A stretch of 64,000 nt of DNA from Nomia melanderi (GCF_051020985.1 NC_134999.1:22043160-22107159), one strand, 5' to 3'. Numbered from the stretch's first letter, positions 34,061 to 46,057 are shown. The notes: generated from the sequence alone by a model not told the origin. Translations and numbers: made by a program.

Positions 34061-34139
34061 TTGACGAGATATAGATATTTTTTGAAATTAATTTAATTCC
34101 TTGACATACAATTTTTCAATTTCAATTACTTCAATTGTT

Positions 34140-34410
34140 TCAGTTATTTCGATTATTACAATAGTATTTCGATTGTTTCAATTATTGCAATAGTATTTCA
34201 ATTATTACAACAGTATTTCAATTATTACAACAGTATTTCAGTTATTACAACAGTATTTCAATTATTACAACAGTATTTCAATTATTACAACAGTATTTCA
34301 ATTATTACAACAGTATTTCAATTATTACAACAGTATTTCAATTATTACAACAGTATTTCAATTACAACAGTATTTCAATTATTACAACAGCATTTCAATT
34401 ATTTCAATGA
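34140..34410. repeat. 20-bp tandem repeat, about ten perfect units
   Basis: AGTATTTCAATTATTACAAC repeated, nearly without change, so probably young and length-variable. Confidence 0.97.
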
Positions 34411-35030
34411 TTTCAACTATTTAAATTATTATAATAGTATTTCAAGTATTCCAATTATTACAATGATTTCAATGATTAGAATGATCATAATGATCACAAT
34501 GATTTCAATGATTAGAATGATCACAATGATCACAATGATCACAATGATTACAATGATTTCAATGATTTCAATGATTTCAATGATTTCAATGATTTCAATG
34601 ATTTCAATGATTTCGATGATTCTCAATGATTTCAACTATTTCAATTATTTCAATGATTACAGTAGTATTTCAATTATTTCAGTTATTTCAATGATTACAG
34701 TAGTATTTCAATTATTTCAGTTATTTCAATTATTACAATAGTATTTAAACTGTTTCAATTATTTCAATTATTTCAACAATTTCAATTGTTACAAGATTTC
34801 AAATAGAATTTAACAAACAAACTATTTCAATTATTACAATTATTACAATTATTATATTTAATTTATATTTCTAGAAAGAGATACTATTTAGATTTATATT
34901 CAATTTATATTTAAAAAAAAGTAAACACCACTTAGATTTACATTCAACTCACCATAAGAAACCAATCAAACACTGTTCAAATTTACATTCCCTCGACATT
35001 TAAAAAACAACTAAACGCCAATCCGACATT
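34411..35030. repeat. 9-bp AATGATTTC array and related sequence
   Basis: ATGATTTCA/ATGATCACA units at 34455-34625 after the 20-bp array, then ATTTCAATTATTTCAATGAT units and C/A-rich sequence. Frames of alternating I, S, M are translated repeat. Confidence 0.9.
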
Positions 35031-35345
35031 TTCAGTTTCTGCGTCTCTTCCCGGAGCGAGCCCTCTATTTGGTCGTCGTTTCCCCCAGTCGCATTTGGAT
35101 TCGCGTGGCGCGCGTTAGCCGCCGCGAGAGAAATGATCGTATAAGGCCGACGGGGGGACTGGCCTTAGATGGTTTGAATGACCGGTGGCAGGCTCGGCCG
35201 GCCGAGTCTACCCCGTCCCGGTCCCAGACCGTTCCTCGCCTGCCGGCTAGACAAAAACTAGGATAGGCCTAGATGGCCGTTCCTCTGGCTAGGGGAGGAT
35301 GGATGGGCGGACGTCAGTGGACGTCAGTTTCTGCTATGATATCTG
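35031..35345. other. GC-rich island
   Basis: CpG-rich. The plus frame 35069-35266 lacks a domain. CGGACGTCAGTGGACGTCAG at 35309 is a short direct repeat. Confidence 0.5.
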
Positions 35346-35820
35346 GGAATAAATAGTGGAGTGATGTTTATTTTGTGGTGGAGCTGTTATTATTTAAGAG
35401 GTGTTTATATTGTTATATTAAGATAGGTGAAATAGTTGGTAAACAATTAATGTTTGTGCTATAATATCTATAAATAACTAAACTTCATGTGGTAAGGTAA
35501 TAGTAGAAATTTAGTGGTGATGTTTATTTTGCAATGAAGTTATTATTATTTAAGAGGTGTTTATATTGTTATATCAAGATAGGTGAAATTGTTGATAAAC
35601 AATTAGGGTTTGTACTAGAGTATTTAGAAATAAATAAAGTTTATGTCGTACAAATTCAGTGAAGCAATGTTTATATTGTAATAAAGTTATTATTAGGTTA
35701 GATTGAGGCGCCAAAATTGTTAATAAAAAATGAATGTTCATACCATGATATCTAGAAATAAATAAACTTCATATTGTAACGTAACAGTATAAATTACTTT
35801 CATCATCAACTACCACACAA
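35346..35820 (+). repeat. AAATAAATAAAC module, three units of about 155 bp
   Basis: GATGTTTATTTTG, AAGTTATTATTATTTAAGAG, TAGGTGAAATTGTTGATAAA and TCTAGAAATAAATAAACTTC recur three times. Same family as 18700-18965. Confidence 0.9.
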
Positions 35821-35939
35821 ATCCAAACAAACTACATTATTGCATTGTTACATTATTATATTATTATTCTCTTATTATTATGAATGGTATTTACTCTTTT
35901 TTAAATATAAAAATGAATTAAATATAAATCTAAATTGTA

Positions 35940-36130
35940 TTTACTTTGGTTTGCCGGTGTACAGGCCGGGAGGAGGGAGAGAAAGGTTCCGTCGGCAGAC
36001 GGCGGTAACGACACGGTGTACGCCTCCACTTTCCATCGTAAACATTTCGAGGCTGCTTCTTTAGACGATAGGACGCGACGTCTGGGTTCCTTAAACGCTT
36101 CGAGGCGTTTGGGCAAGCGAGACTGAGTTG
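35940..36130. other. Small GC-rich island
   Basis: Complex sequence open on both strands for about 60 codons. No domain. Confidence 0.45.
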
Positions 36131-36960
36131 CGTATTATATGTAGATAATTGTTAAGGACATATTGTTAAGTAAATATGTTGGGTTGTTAATTATATATAT
36201 ATTATTAATTATGTATAGATAATTGTATATACTGTGTATTATATGTAGATAATTATGAAGTACATATTGTTAAATATATATGTTATGTTGTTAATTAGAT
36301 ATTGTTAATTATATATATATGATTTCATTATAATTAGAATCAATAATATAGTATATAGTAGGGTGAGAAATATTAATTACACAAAACTTGTTTTATTCAT
36401 GATTTTGGAATTATATATAGTTCTATAAAATGGGTTACATTATGTAGTACTTTGTAAATACATTGACATGATCTTTATTATTGTGTTTCTGTAAAAAATT
36501 GAATTCATTTAACAAATTCTCAACAAAAATGTAGTTATAATTTCAGTTATTGTAACATTGGAAGTCTAAAGAAGATCTCAAAAAACACCTTTCAAAATTT
36601 TCAACGATCAATTATTTATTTTTTCAGATAATTTATACTATGATATTATTGTATTATAATCTTATGATAATTACATCATGACATCATTGTATTATGATAT
36701 TATTGTATTACTACATACTATTGGCATATTGTGTTATTGTATTATATTATTTTGTATTACTCTTATATTACTGTATATATACTGTATTTTATTGTATTAT
36801 GGATATTATTGTATTACTCTCTATATTATTGTATTATTGTCATTTTGATATTACGATATTATTGTATTACTTATATTTACTGTAATTATTTACAACATTA
36901 TCATATCATTATCCTATTCTATCAGAGATTTTTGAACTCAAACTCCACATTTAACACAGG
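36131..36960. repeat. AT-rich interval with ATTATTGTATTAC microsatellite
   Basis: AATTATGTATAGATAATTGT units (36130-36330), AT-rich middle, then TATTATTGTATTACT units (36640-36890). Confidence 0.85.
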
Positions 36961-37420
36961 TTAAGGGTTATAATACATTATTCTCGAGCGAAATAACGCG
37001 ATACGATCCAGCCATTGTTCCACGAAAGTGAAGAGGGGCAAAGGAAACTTCTCTCTATATATATAATATTTTTGCCTGCCCCTTTTTTCTTCTATGGATC
37101 CACCTGGATATTCCCCATCAACAACAAATCCATCCAATCCGTTAAATAATTATTATTATTATTTCGCATATTCAGTAAATCGCGAAGTTCGCAATTGGAC
37201 CTGAATAAATAATGTTCGCCACAATTGTGTTATGCTTTTTTCAACCTTGTGCATTCCATATGTTTGTATTTGGTCTGAGCGATACATTTTTATTTCGACT
37301 CAACGCGGAACAATCAATAATTTAATTGTTTATTGCATTTTGTGGGAATGTGTATATAGAAACATTTTATTTCATTAATAATATTAGCCACCGACTCGGG
37401 AAACAACATTTGAAAGAAAG
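36961..37420. other. Mixed interval
   Basis: Small complex blocks at 36960-37060 and 37190-37310 in AT-rich sequence. Nothing recognised. Confidence 0.4.
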
Positions 37421-37523
37421 AAAAAAAACCTGGAGAGTGATCCACCAGAAGAGGGGGCTCGAACCGAGGACGTTGGATTAGTAGCCGAGGACCTATCTTA
37501 CGTCTCCATTGCGTATTCCACAT
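37421..37523 (-). ncRNA. tRNA-like Pol III unit (tRNA-derived SINE or tRNA pseudogene)
   Basis: On the minus strand: ACGCAATGGA resembles the tRNA-Arg A-box region (GCGCAATGGA). GGTTCGAGCCC fits the B-box consensus GGTTCGANNCC, and an eight-T run at 37421-37428 lies about 25 nt after it, as a Pol III terminator would. A proper cloverleaf does not form: the T-stem and anticodon stem have mismatches, so a working tRNA is unlikely. A SINE or tRNA relic is likelier. Confidence 0.4.
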
Positions 37524-37760
37524 AATAACCTTACACTTACGGTACTTATTGAGGGTATCTGACTTCAGATTCTTATATCTTCTAAATTCCTGGCTATCTG
37601 CGTCATTCTATGAAATGATATATATAATATTATATGTTATATTATGTATATATTATTAAATATTATTATATATTGTATATATTATTATATATAATAATAT
37701 TATATAATACGGTTATGAAACATTTTATTTAATACAGGGTATACAATAAGATAATTAAAC
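37524..37760. repeat. Complex start, then ATATTATAT tract
   Basis: Short unique stretch, then ATATATTATATATAATAATA repeats at 37617-37710. Confidence 0.7.
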
Positions 37761-38390
37761 ATATCATTTAGTCTAATTAACGTTTGTCCCACGACAACGT
37801 GTTCCAGCGACTCATTCAATGTTTCATAACAATTAACGTTAAACAAAACTCTCCTGAGGACACTCCTGCTCATAAGAACATTTTGTCCCGTTCAGTACAC
37901 TTTCATAAATTAAACAAACTCCACTTTGAATTTCATCCTGAAAGCTCTCGAACAAGAAAAAATTATTTTTAACAAAAAATAATTAAAATAAAGCAGTGTC
38001 GAGTATGCACGTCGAATCCAGGTCAAACGATATATTTCAATGAAAAGCTGGGGCAAAGTGAAGAAGCGATTATGTTCATTTGAAAGGAAGAGAAATTTAT
38101 TGTTGAAAAAGTCAGTATTGTTTTAGATTTTATACTGTATACACGTGAAACCTGTTTAATTAGTTTAAACGAAGGGTAATTATGGCGAATAAAAATCGTT
38201 AACCAGACCGTTAAACAATCTGAGTGCATTCATGAAATAAGCAACGAAGAATATTATTCATAAACAAATTCTGAAGTTTATCGAGTTTCATGAATTGTTA
38301 ATTAATTTTGAAAATGGTTTACGTGGTTTCAATTATTAATCATATTTTCTTAACAGTTGGAGTAACGTGACAGTCATAATAAATTCTTAT
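37761..38390. other. Unique low-GC sequence
   Basis: About 600 bp without tandem repeats, rare in this window. Plus frame 37784-37972 (62 codons) and minus frame 38023-38229 (68 codons) are open but show no domain. Confidence 0.4.
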
Positions 38391-38399
38391 TTTCAAAAT

Positions 38400-38600
38400 T
38401 AAATATTTTTTTAACTAATCTGTTAAGTGAAAAATAAATAAACTTTAAATATATTGATTAAATATATTAAATTTGAAATATATTGATTAAATATATTAAA
38501 TTTGAAATATATTGATTAAATATATTAAATACATTAAACTTTAAATGTATTAATAAACCTCTAAATATATTGAGACTGAAATATTAACTATCTATTTTAT
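38400..38600. repeat. 31-bp AAATATATTGATTAAATATA repeat
   Basis: AAATATATTGATTAAATATA plus TTAAATTTG, three to four units. Confidence 0.9.
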
Positions 38601-38654
38601 CGTTGATTCATTAAAAAAGAAATATTCCGTGATCGTTCTGTCAACGTTCAATCT

Positions 38655-38876
38655 GAAGTACCGTTCGTTGCACGCAACTTGGCACTCTCGTCTGAGAGGT
38701 CAGATCCGAAGACCACGCCCTCGCCGCGCGAACGTTCGACTCTAGTCTATCATTGGCTGCGCATTCACGCCCACTAGGCGGGTCGCGCGGCAGGGAGTGG
38801 GAGGAAGCGTGTCCACTCGCAGCGACTGTCTCCGCCCTCATTACGTCACGAGTGCCAAGTTCCCAGCAACGGTTCT
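38655..38876. mobile_element. GC-rich element with terminal inverted repeats
   Basis: Left arm ACCGTTCGTTGCACGC then AACTTGGCACTC. Right arm GAGTGCCAAGTT then CCCAGCAACGGTT. The 12-bp core is a perfect inverted pair and the outer ACCGTT is also shared, enclosing about 200 bp of GC-rich DNA. Inside are ATTGG (CCAAT box) and TTACGTCACG (CRE-like). It could be a GC-rich foldback or MITE, or a dyad regulatory island. No target duplication is clear. Confidence 0.55.
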
Positions 38877-38879
38877 TAA

Positions 38880-39380
38880 AATAGTATATTTTTTATTATT
38901 TCTTTTTCCCCCGCCCCTATTTGTTTCTTATTTCTTTCCAACTTTTACTTTCTGTATTGCTTATGAATAATACTTAGGGCCTGGTTAGTATTTATTCTTA
39001 GCAGTCTTAACAGTTTCATGGAGAAAAAATAAAATGTTTAATTATGTTTTTATAAATCAATACCTATAGTCCCAGATTTCTATGGTTGTTTTCAGATTAT
39101 TATATAATTTTGTTTATAATATTTTCTATACAAAAAGACAGAGTTTACTATATAATTTTATTTATAATATTTTCTATACGAAAAGGCAAACTAACAAATA
39201 CATTTCTCATAGAGTTAACACATCAGTTATGAACATAAAACCCTTGAAAAAATAAATTTTGCCCAACAATGTTTTTATAAATCACACCTAAAATCCCAGA
39301 TCCCCATGATCGTTCACAGTTCACTACCCAACCACTAGCCACGTTATTGTTCCCCAATAGCCAGCACGATGCGAGCAGGC
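38880..39380. repeat. AT-rich interval with nested dimers
   Basis: TATAATTTTATTTATAATAT, TTTCTATACGAAAA units occur at about 39098 and 39152; ATGTTTTTATAAATCA and CCCAGAT blocks near 39046 and 39268 form a larger dimer. Confidence 0.8.
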
Positions 39381-39695
39381 AATTTAATCCCCGAAAATTG
39401 GCCAAAGAACATACGGCGTCCGTGCGAACCCGGAATCATCTAAACAACGTCCTCGAAGGAGCGGGCGAGAAAAAAAGCGGTGCCCGGACGACCGAGGCAA
39501 AAGGAGCAACGTTTCCCGTGTAATTCGGTCCCGGCGTTGCCCTTATGCCGCGCAACATCCGATACCCTCCGCTTCTCGTCGCGCAGACGACGTAAGCTAA
39601 CACCTGCGACGTACCGGCGAAAATAAAACGGTCCAGTGAGCCACGTGTGCGCTCGGTTGCACGGGAGATGGCGACAAAAGCTTGAGCATAACCTG
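39381..39695. other. GC-rich island
   Basis: CpG-dense, no domain-bearing frame. Confidence 0.5.
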
Positions 39696-40418
39696 CAAGT
39701 GACTGTTTTTAGAAATCTGTTGAATATTAACCTTTAAGATACAATTTTACAGATGTATAATTTCAAATTGTGCAATTCGTAACAATTTTCATTTTTTAAA
39801 AATTATTATCATTTTTCATTTCTTCAATAATTTTCCTTTTCGACATTTTTGGTTGGAGTTCTATTGAAATGAAGTATTGTTTTGGAAATGTTTGGAGTAA
39901 AGGGTTAAAGTGACAATGTTTATTACCCTTTTAACCTTTTCGTGATGTCCTTGTATAGGGATGGAAATAATTGGTGTGTTCGGTGAATTTGATTGTAAAG
40001 GTTGTCCTCGTGTTGGATAATCATAGATTCTGTTTGACAATGGTGTCGACCTCTGTCATCAAATTGTGTTGTCACTTGGGAACAGGTTAAGTTGATTTTT
40101 TAATGATTTCTGAATTTTGTGAATTTTAATGGGATGAATGATACTCTTTGGTTATTCGAGGATTTACTCGGTTCTTCGTGATTTCTAGGTTAGAAAGTGC
40201 TTCTTTGTATAGTTGTTGATGATGTATAATCATTTCGGACGCCAAAACGTTAATTTCCTCAATTTCTGCTTTCTGTGCTTAACCATATAAGTTTCTGAGC
40301 TGTTTAAATTTTGATCAAACTCCCCACGAATCAATTAATTAACAAAAAGAATTGATTTTGTCGTCCATCAATGATTTCGAAGTGAGAGTCAACGTGTGTG
40401 GAATTTAGTTTGAAAAAT
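39696..40418. other. G/T-rich then mixed interval
   Basis: No tandem array. AAAGGGTTAAA at about 39901 is a TTTAACCCTTT word on the minus strand. Otherwise nothing recognised. Confidence 0.4.
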
Positions 40419-40640
40419 CTCTCGACACGTTGAACGCCATAGGGGTCATCGGTGACCCCCAACCAAATAGAATTACCATAATTCACACAATTAAACAATG
40501 ATTACTTCAAAACATTTCTATATTATAAATAATGCTACCTAATGTGCTGACACTCGACTAGATCAACATGAAGTGACAATAACAATGATGACGATAGACG
40601 ACGATGTCGATGATGCTGATGATGCCAAAAAAAAGAATTA
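40419..40640 (+). mobile_element. Palindrome-headed repeat with GATGAC tail, copy 1
   Basis: CACGTTGAACGCCATAGGGG, an imperfect TC(A)TCGGTGA palindrome centre at about 40443-40459, CCAACCAAAT, ACATTTCTATATTATAAATA, CTCGACTAGATCAACATGA, ACAATAACAATGATGACGAT. Shares this order with the copy at 57624. Confidence 0.85.
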
Positions 40641-41130
40641 CCAAAGTAAAAAAAAAAAGTTAAAAAAACCAAAGCAAAACAAAGAATTACCCAATCATCT
40701 AAGAAAACTAAAAAATTAATCGTCGAAAGAATCAGTACCATTCCAGCCGTCCAGATGGTGTGTACACTCATGAAAACCGGCCAACTAGTTAACGGCGGAC
40801 GTCCACGCCAAATATTCGCTGTCCCAGGAACGCATCAACGGACCGTCCCGCGCGTAGGACGTAGAACAAGCATGTTCTCATTCCTGCATCCGTTTCGAAG
40901 CTGCAAGTGCGATTGCGCGCGGCCAGGCTGAAGTGTTCGGCATCGATAACGCCAATCCGGCCGCCGCGGGATGTTTTATTCAAGGGAAATTGATCTTCCG
41001 TGGCCTGCATGTTACGCGGCCGTACGTGCGCGTTTTACGTAGACGTCCGGGGCTCGCGTCATTCTGACGGCCGTGGATTCTTCGTTCGCCAAGTCTCGTC
41101 AAAAATGTGGAGTCAACGGGAAAGTGTAGC
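40641..41130. other. C/A-rich flank and GC-rich island
   Basis: A- and C-rich to 40735, then CpG-rich complex sequence. Minus frames 40535-40771 and 40789-41010 lack domains. Confidence 0.5.
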
Positions 41131-41580
41131 GTGTATTGTTTTTTGAACCGAGGATTTATTGGAAAAATTCTGCACTCGAAATTTAACGTTGTGACGTAAA
41201 CTGATGTAGATTCGGGGATGTGACTCGAAACTTAACTAACCTTATACTGCGAGATGATAGACACGTGGAGAGGATTTGAACATGTGATGAGAAACAGCGT
41301 TTTACGTACCACCTGTGAAAACAGAGATAAATAGGAATTATTATAAATTACTTGATACGATAATTCTCATATGTTATAATTATTATATAGTTATTTATGA
41401 CATTGAATATTTTTATTCTGCTTTGTGACATAGATAAATGGGAATAATTATTAATTATTTGCTACCACAATTGTTATGTTATAATATTATCTAGTTATTT
41501 ATGACATTGAATAAAGAATAATTAATAATAATTGAATAAAGTAATTCTTATTAATCAATTATCAAATGATTAAATTAATA
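41131..41580. repeat. AT-rich interval with about 115-bp dimer
   Basis: GATAAATAGGAATTATTA, AGTTATTTATGACATTGAAT at 41330-41407, repeated to 41515. Confidence 0.8.
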
Positions 41581-41582
41581 CA

Positions 41583-42215
41583 TTTTCGGAGGTGAACGAT
41601 ACAAAACAAGGTATATTATGTTTGTTATGATAGCCAATGATATGTATTAAAGATGTTCATAAAACACATGCATATGTAAATTCATATAAATATGATGGTA
41701 ACAGCTATGCATTATCGAATCAAAGGTCAGAAGATAAAATAAATATTACTTCTTATTGAAGTGTATGATATATTTAATGAACAAAATAGCACGAATAAAT
41801 TTATGTAAATATGACTTAAATAAACTTTTTAAATTAATATTTAAATATTAATAACTTGATAAAATTCTCAAATCATCGAATCATCGAAACCTCAAAACAT
41901 CAAATCATTAAATCATCGAATCATCGAATCATCGAATCGTCGAATCGTCAAATCGTCAAATCATCAAATCACCAAATCACCAAATCATAAACTCGTCAAA
42001 TCATAAAATCGTCAAATCATTATATCGTCAAATCGTCAAATCACCGAATCACCAAATCACCTAATCATCAAACCATCAAATCATCAAATCATCAAATCAT
42101 CAAATTATTAAATTATGAAATTAATAAATTTTCGAAGGTGAACGATACAAAACAAGAGAAATATTATGCTTAATACGATAGCCAATGATATTCATTAAGG
42201 ATGTTCACAAAACAA
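41583..42215 (+). repeat. GGAGGTGAACGATACAAAAC block in two copies around an ATCATCGA microsatellite
   Basis: TTTTCGGAGGTGAACGATAC at 41583 and TTTTCGAAGGTGAACGATAC at 42129, each followed by GATAGCCAATGATAT and GATGTTCA(T/C)AAAAC. Between lie AAATCATCGAATCATCGAAT-type units (41860-42115). The same block is found at 46369 and 52461. Confidence 0.9.
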
Positions 42216-42480
42216 GTCTACAGTCCAACTGATGTACTCTAGCTTGTTATTTCCTCTGAATAGGTTAAGATTTATCGACCGAGTGAAGATTCTCCTGTTG
42301 CTCGTGGCGAACGTGGTAGCGAGCGGAGTCTTCTTGGAAAATTGTAAAATTGCGGAATTGCTGGCGCAATTTTATTATGTACCGTAATCTGCAGTAAGAA
42401 ATGACCACTTTGTGGCGAGGGGAATTTTTTTTACAGTAAACGATTAAGGCTCGATGCGCTTGGCTTGAATTGCTTTTAAA
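42216..42480. other. GC-richer island
   Basis: Complex sequence, no gene recognised. Confidence 0.45.
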
Positions 42481-42980
42481 TTTATTTCCAGTTTGATAAT
42501 GGATGTTCGTTGAAGTGTATAATATGTTTAATCAGAAAATAGTTAGAATAAAGTTTAGATAATAAATATGAATTTATTGAAGTGGATGATATATTTAATA
42601 CACAAAATAGTATCAATAAAGTTTAGTTAATAAATACGAATTTATTAAAGTGTATGACACATTTAATAAACAAAGTAGTATGAATAAATTCATATAAATA
42701 TGATATAAATAAATTTTTCAAATAATATATATAAATACACATTTACATATAAATAATTTTTAATTAATATTCAAAATAAATATTTACTTATTATTTAAAT
42801 GCTTAAATAAATATTAGTTCTAAGTGTGTTAGACAAATTCTTCGTAGAGTATTTTACGTAAAAATCCTTAATGAAACAGGTATAATTAAAATTTAATAAT
42901 TATAAAAATTGGATAAATATTTTTTAAATATTTTAATGTAATGTTTAAATATTTAAGTATCCAATTAATGGACGAGTTAA
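42481..42980 (+). repeat. About 80-bp tandem repeat
   Basis: TTGAAGTGTATAATATGTTT, AAAATAGTTAGAATAAAGTT, AATAAATATGAATTTATTGA, three to four units. A distant copy sits near 41755-41815. Confidence 0.9.
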
Positions 42981-42984
42981 AATT

Positions 42985-43690
42985 TTACTTTTCCAATTAA
43001 TTATCTCTTCGACCAATCACAATGAATTAATTAACTGACTAAACTGGGAAACAAAAGAATAAAAACAATTATTGGGCATATGAAATTTAATTTATATAAA
43101 AATTGTGATATCTATTTACAGCCAAAGAAAATAAGAAATTTTTTAGCTAGATATAATCGAAACTCGTAAATATTAAAAGTATCATGAAGAACTTTCTAAT
43201 TTATGAGCAACTACGATGAAATATTATTTTTCGAATTAACTATCTCTTTCACCGATCGTAATGAAGAATCGATTCGCTTGACTCGAAAACAAGAGTGTAA
43301 AAATAAATATTATCGAATGTACAAAATATAATAATAATAAAATATATAATATATAAATATATAGCAATTACAAAAATTAAATCTTAAAGAAAAATGAATA
43401 TTTAATCACAAAGAAAAATAATGAACTACTCATTTGATATCAATTATCAATTGATTGATATCAAAATAAAATCTAACCTCAAAAATATCAGAACTATCAC
43501 AATAGGAACTATCCTATTATTAAACAACTCCACTATAACCATATTATTATTTTTCACCCTAACCACTTCCAAGACGCCATAAAACCACCGTATCACCAGT
43601 CCGCCGATCACAATGAAGAATCAATTGAACCGTTTCGAAAAGAAACCGGTAAAAATGAAGATTATCGAGGTACACGCCAGAAGCGATGAC
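42985..43690 (+). repeat. Three diverged copies of a module of about 110 bp
   Basis: Order TATCTCTTCGACC, AATCACAATGAA, TTAACTGACT, GAAACAAAAG, AAAAACAATTATTGGG, near 42995, 43230 and 43590. The last copy lies inside a GC island and has more GC than the first two. Confidence 0.75.
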
Positions 43691-44042
43691 TGGCATCCTG
43701 CGGTCCACGGAGTTTCCGCGCGCGTATCCACCGCTTTCCGCTTGGCCGAGAAAGGATGACTCGAGTCCCCTCCGGCGCGATCTGTCCGCCCGCATGAAAA
43801 ACCTTCGGTGCGCGCACAACACGGACCGGAAATACCCCCGGGTGCCACTAGACGAGACTCGGCGCGGCTCGCTTGCGGAAGCGCGCCGCGCGGAATGCGA
43901 ATTTACATCGGCGAACGGGAAAATAAAATTGATCGCTCCTTCCGCCCCTTATGTTGGAGGATTCTTGTTTGTATTGTTTATGTATTTTATGCTGTTTTAG
44001 ATGTTGCCGATAGAGGGCTAGTATGAGTTGGTATATGTTTAT
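43691..44042 (+). other. GC-rich island, first direct copy (43894-44042)
   Basis: AATGCGAATTTACATCGGCG, GGGAAAATAAAATTGATC, CCTTCCGCCCCTTATGTTGG and GCCGATAGAGGGCTA recur at 44531-44680. Overlapping frames on both strands lack domains. Confidence 0.85.
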
Positions 44043-44530
44043 ATATTATTTGAGAAAATAAATAATAATTTAGAATAACATATTTAATTTATTGTTTAAT
44101 TTAATCTAGTTTGTTGATGTTATATTTATATATATTTATTTCCTGAATTTGTTTATACACTATCTGAAGACAATATATATATAAATAAATATAAATAAAT
44201 ATAAATATAAATAAATATAAATAAATATAAATATAAATATAAATAAATATAAATATAAATAAATATAAATATAAATAAATATAAATATAAATAAATATAA
44301 ATAAATATAAATATAAATAAATATAAATAAATATAAATATAAATAAATATGTATACTCAATATATTTTTACTTTAGTCTTCTATATTTATTTTTTAAATT
44401 TGTTTATACACTATCTCAACACTGAAATTAAAAACTGGGAGTGTAATTTTTAATTTATTGTTTTATATTTATTTCCTGAATTTGTTTAGTATACTATGTT
44501 AACATTCAGAAGAAAAATTGTAGAATACGA
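44043..44530. repeat. ATAAATATAAAT microsatellite and flanks
   Basis: 44170-44352 is almost pure ATAAAT/ATAAATATAAAT. Flanks hold repeated TTATTTCCTGAATTTGTTTA (44138 and 44466). Confidence 0.95.
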
Positions 44531-44680
44531 AATGCGAATTTACATCGGCGAATGGGAAAATAAAATTAATCGGTCCTTCCGCCCCTTGTGTTGGAGAATT
44601 CATATTTGTATTATTTATGTGTTTTGTGTGTGATTGTTTTGGATATACGCCGATAGAGGGCTAATATAAGTAGGTATGTT
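44531..44680 (+). repeat. GC island, second direct copy
   Basis: Copy of 43894-44042 with point changes, 637 bp downstream in the same orientation. Confidence 0.92.
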
Positions 44681-45020
44681 TCCCTTCTAGTTTTATGGGA
44701 ATTTTGTGTCGAAGTGTCAAAATAAAAATTGGGGGGTAATATTTTTAATTTATTGTTTATTTTAATCTAGTTTGTTGATGATAAGTGTTGCGTATGATAT
44801 ATTTATAGATAATTCGATGATTCGATGATTTGATGATTTGATGATTTGATGATTTGACGATTTGACGATTTGACGATTTGATGATTTGATGATTTGATGA
44901 TTTGATGATTTGATGATTTGATGACTCGATGATTCGATGATTCGATGATTCGATGATTCGATGATTCGATGATTCGAGTCATAGTTTGTTGATGATAAAT
45001 ATTGCGTTCCATATTTATTT
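44681..45020. repeat. GATGATTTGATGATTCGAT microsatellite
   Basis: 44810-44976 is an 8-9-bp GATGATTC/GATGATTTG array, the reverse-strand equivalent of AATCATCGA at 41860, between TAGTTTGTTGATGATAA blocks at 44767 and 44984. Confidence 0.95.
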
Positions 45021-45230
45021 TATGAATTTGGAAAGTACATAAATCGGACACACTGGAAGTCGACAACGACCAAAGACAGTTTCCGTCAGTTTTATCGTAG
45101 TCACGCGACATAACGATAAAACGGCCGTTTCCGAGATTCGCGCGAGCTAGATCTGCCTTGGACGACTAATTACGATGGACTGCGACGGTCAAATTTGTGT
45201 TTTTTTTGTACAGTTAATTTTTTGTATTTA
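45021..45230. other. GC-richer island
   Basis: Complex sequence, no gene recognised. Confidence 0.45.
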
Positions 45231-45765
45231 CGGTTTTTTGGTATGCTGAAAGTTAAATAAATGTAGGACGCAATATTTATGATAGAAAAAGTAAATTAAA
45301 TTGAAAATATTACTGGCAGTTTTTATTTTGAGTGTTTGGATAGTGCATAAACAAATTTATAAAATAAATCCAGGATGTAACATTTATGATAAAAAACAAG
45401 ATTAAATTAAAAATATTACTGCCCGTTTTTATTTTAAGTGTTCAGATAGTGCATAAACAAATTCAGAAAATAAATATAAGAGGCAACAATTATGATAATA
45501 ATTGTTAATGTTGCTTTGTCTTTTGAATATTTACTTTAGTATATTATTATTTGTTTGTTATATTTTTATTTATCTATTTGTTATATTATTAGATTATTAT
45601 TTATCTGTTTGTTATGTTACTATATTTTATTTATCTATTTGTTATATTGTTATATTATTATATATATATCATTATTCAGTACAGTATTATTTATTTATTA
45701 TATCATCATTCATTATATTATTATTTATTTATTATACCATTATCCATTACATTATTACCCGCATT
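45231..45765 (+). repeat. 114-bp dimer and TTATTTATCTATTTG repeat
   Basis: AACATTTATGATA, AATATTACTG, TTTTTATTTTAAGTGTT, AGATAGTGCATAAACAAATT occur twice (45268-45490). Then TTATTTATCTATTTGTTATA units. Leucine/tyrosine-rich frames are translated repeat. Confidence 0.9.
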
Positions 45766-46057
45766 TCACAATTCCCATCGCAAATCCCTTTAATCCCCAC
45801 AAACAATAACCCAATTACAAAACTCAATATAACTCACACGATACCACCAAACATCTCAACAACACACTCAACAGAGTTCGAACTGTCAGCAATCCCAACG
45901 CACCATCAACATTCGACATCCCAACAGAATAATATCTGTCCAAATAATATTTGCCCTGTCAGCACTGCGGCGTGGTCGAAGTTCGAGGTCAAAGTCAAGG
46001 ATAATTAATCATTCAAACGAAAGTATCAAGATCCCATAGGCCGAGGCACGAGTTTCT
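45766..46057 (+). other. C/A-rich flank and island, first direct copy (45909-46057)
   Basis: CATTCGACATCCCAACAGAA, TAATATCTGTCCAAATAAT, GTCAGCACTGCGG, AAGTTCGAGGTCAAAGTCAA and GGCCGAGGCACGAGTTTC recur at 46551-46701. Confidence 0.9.
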
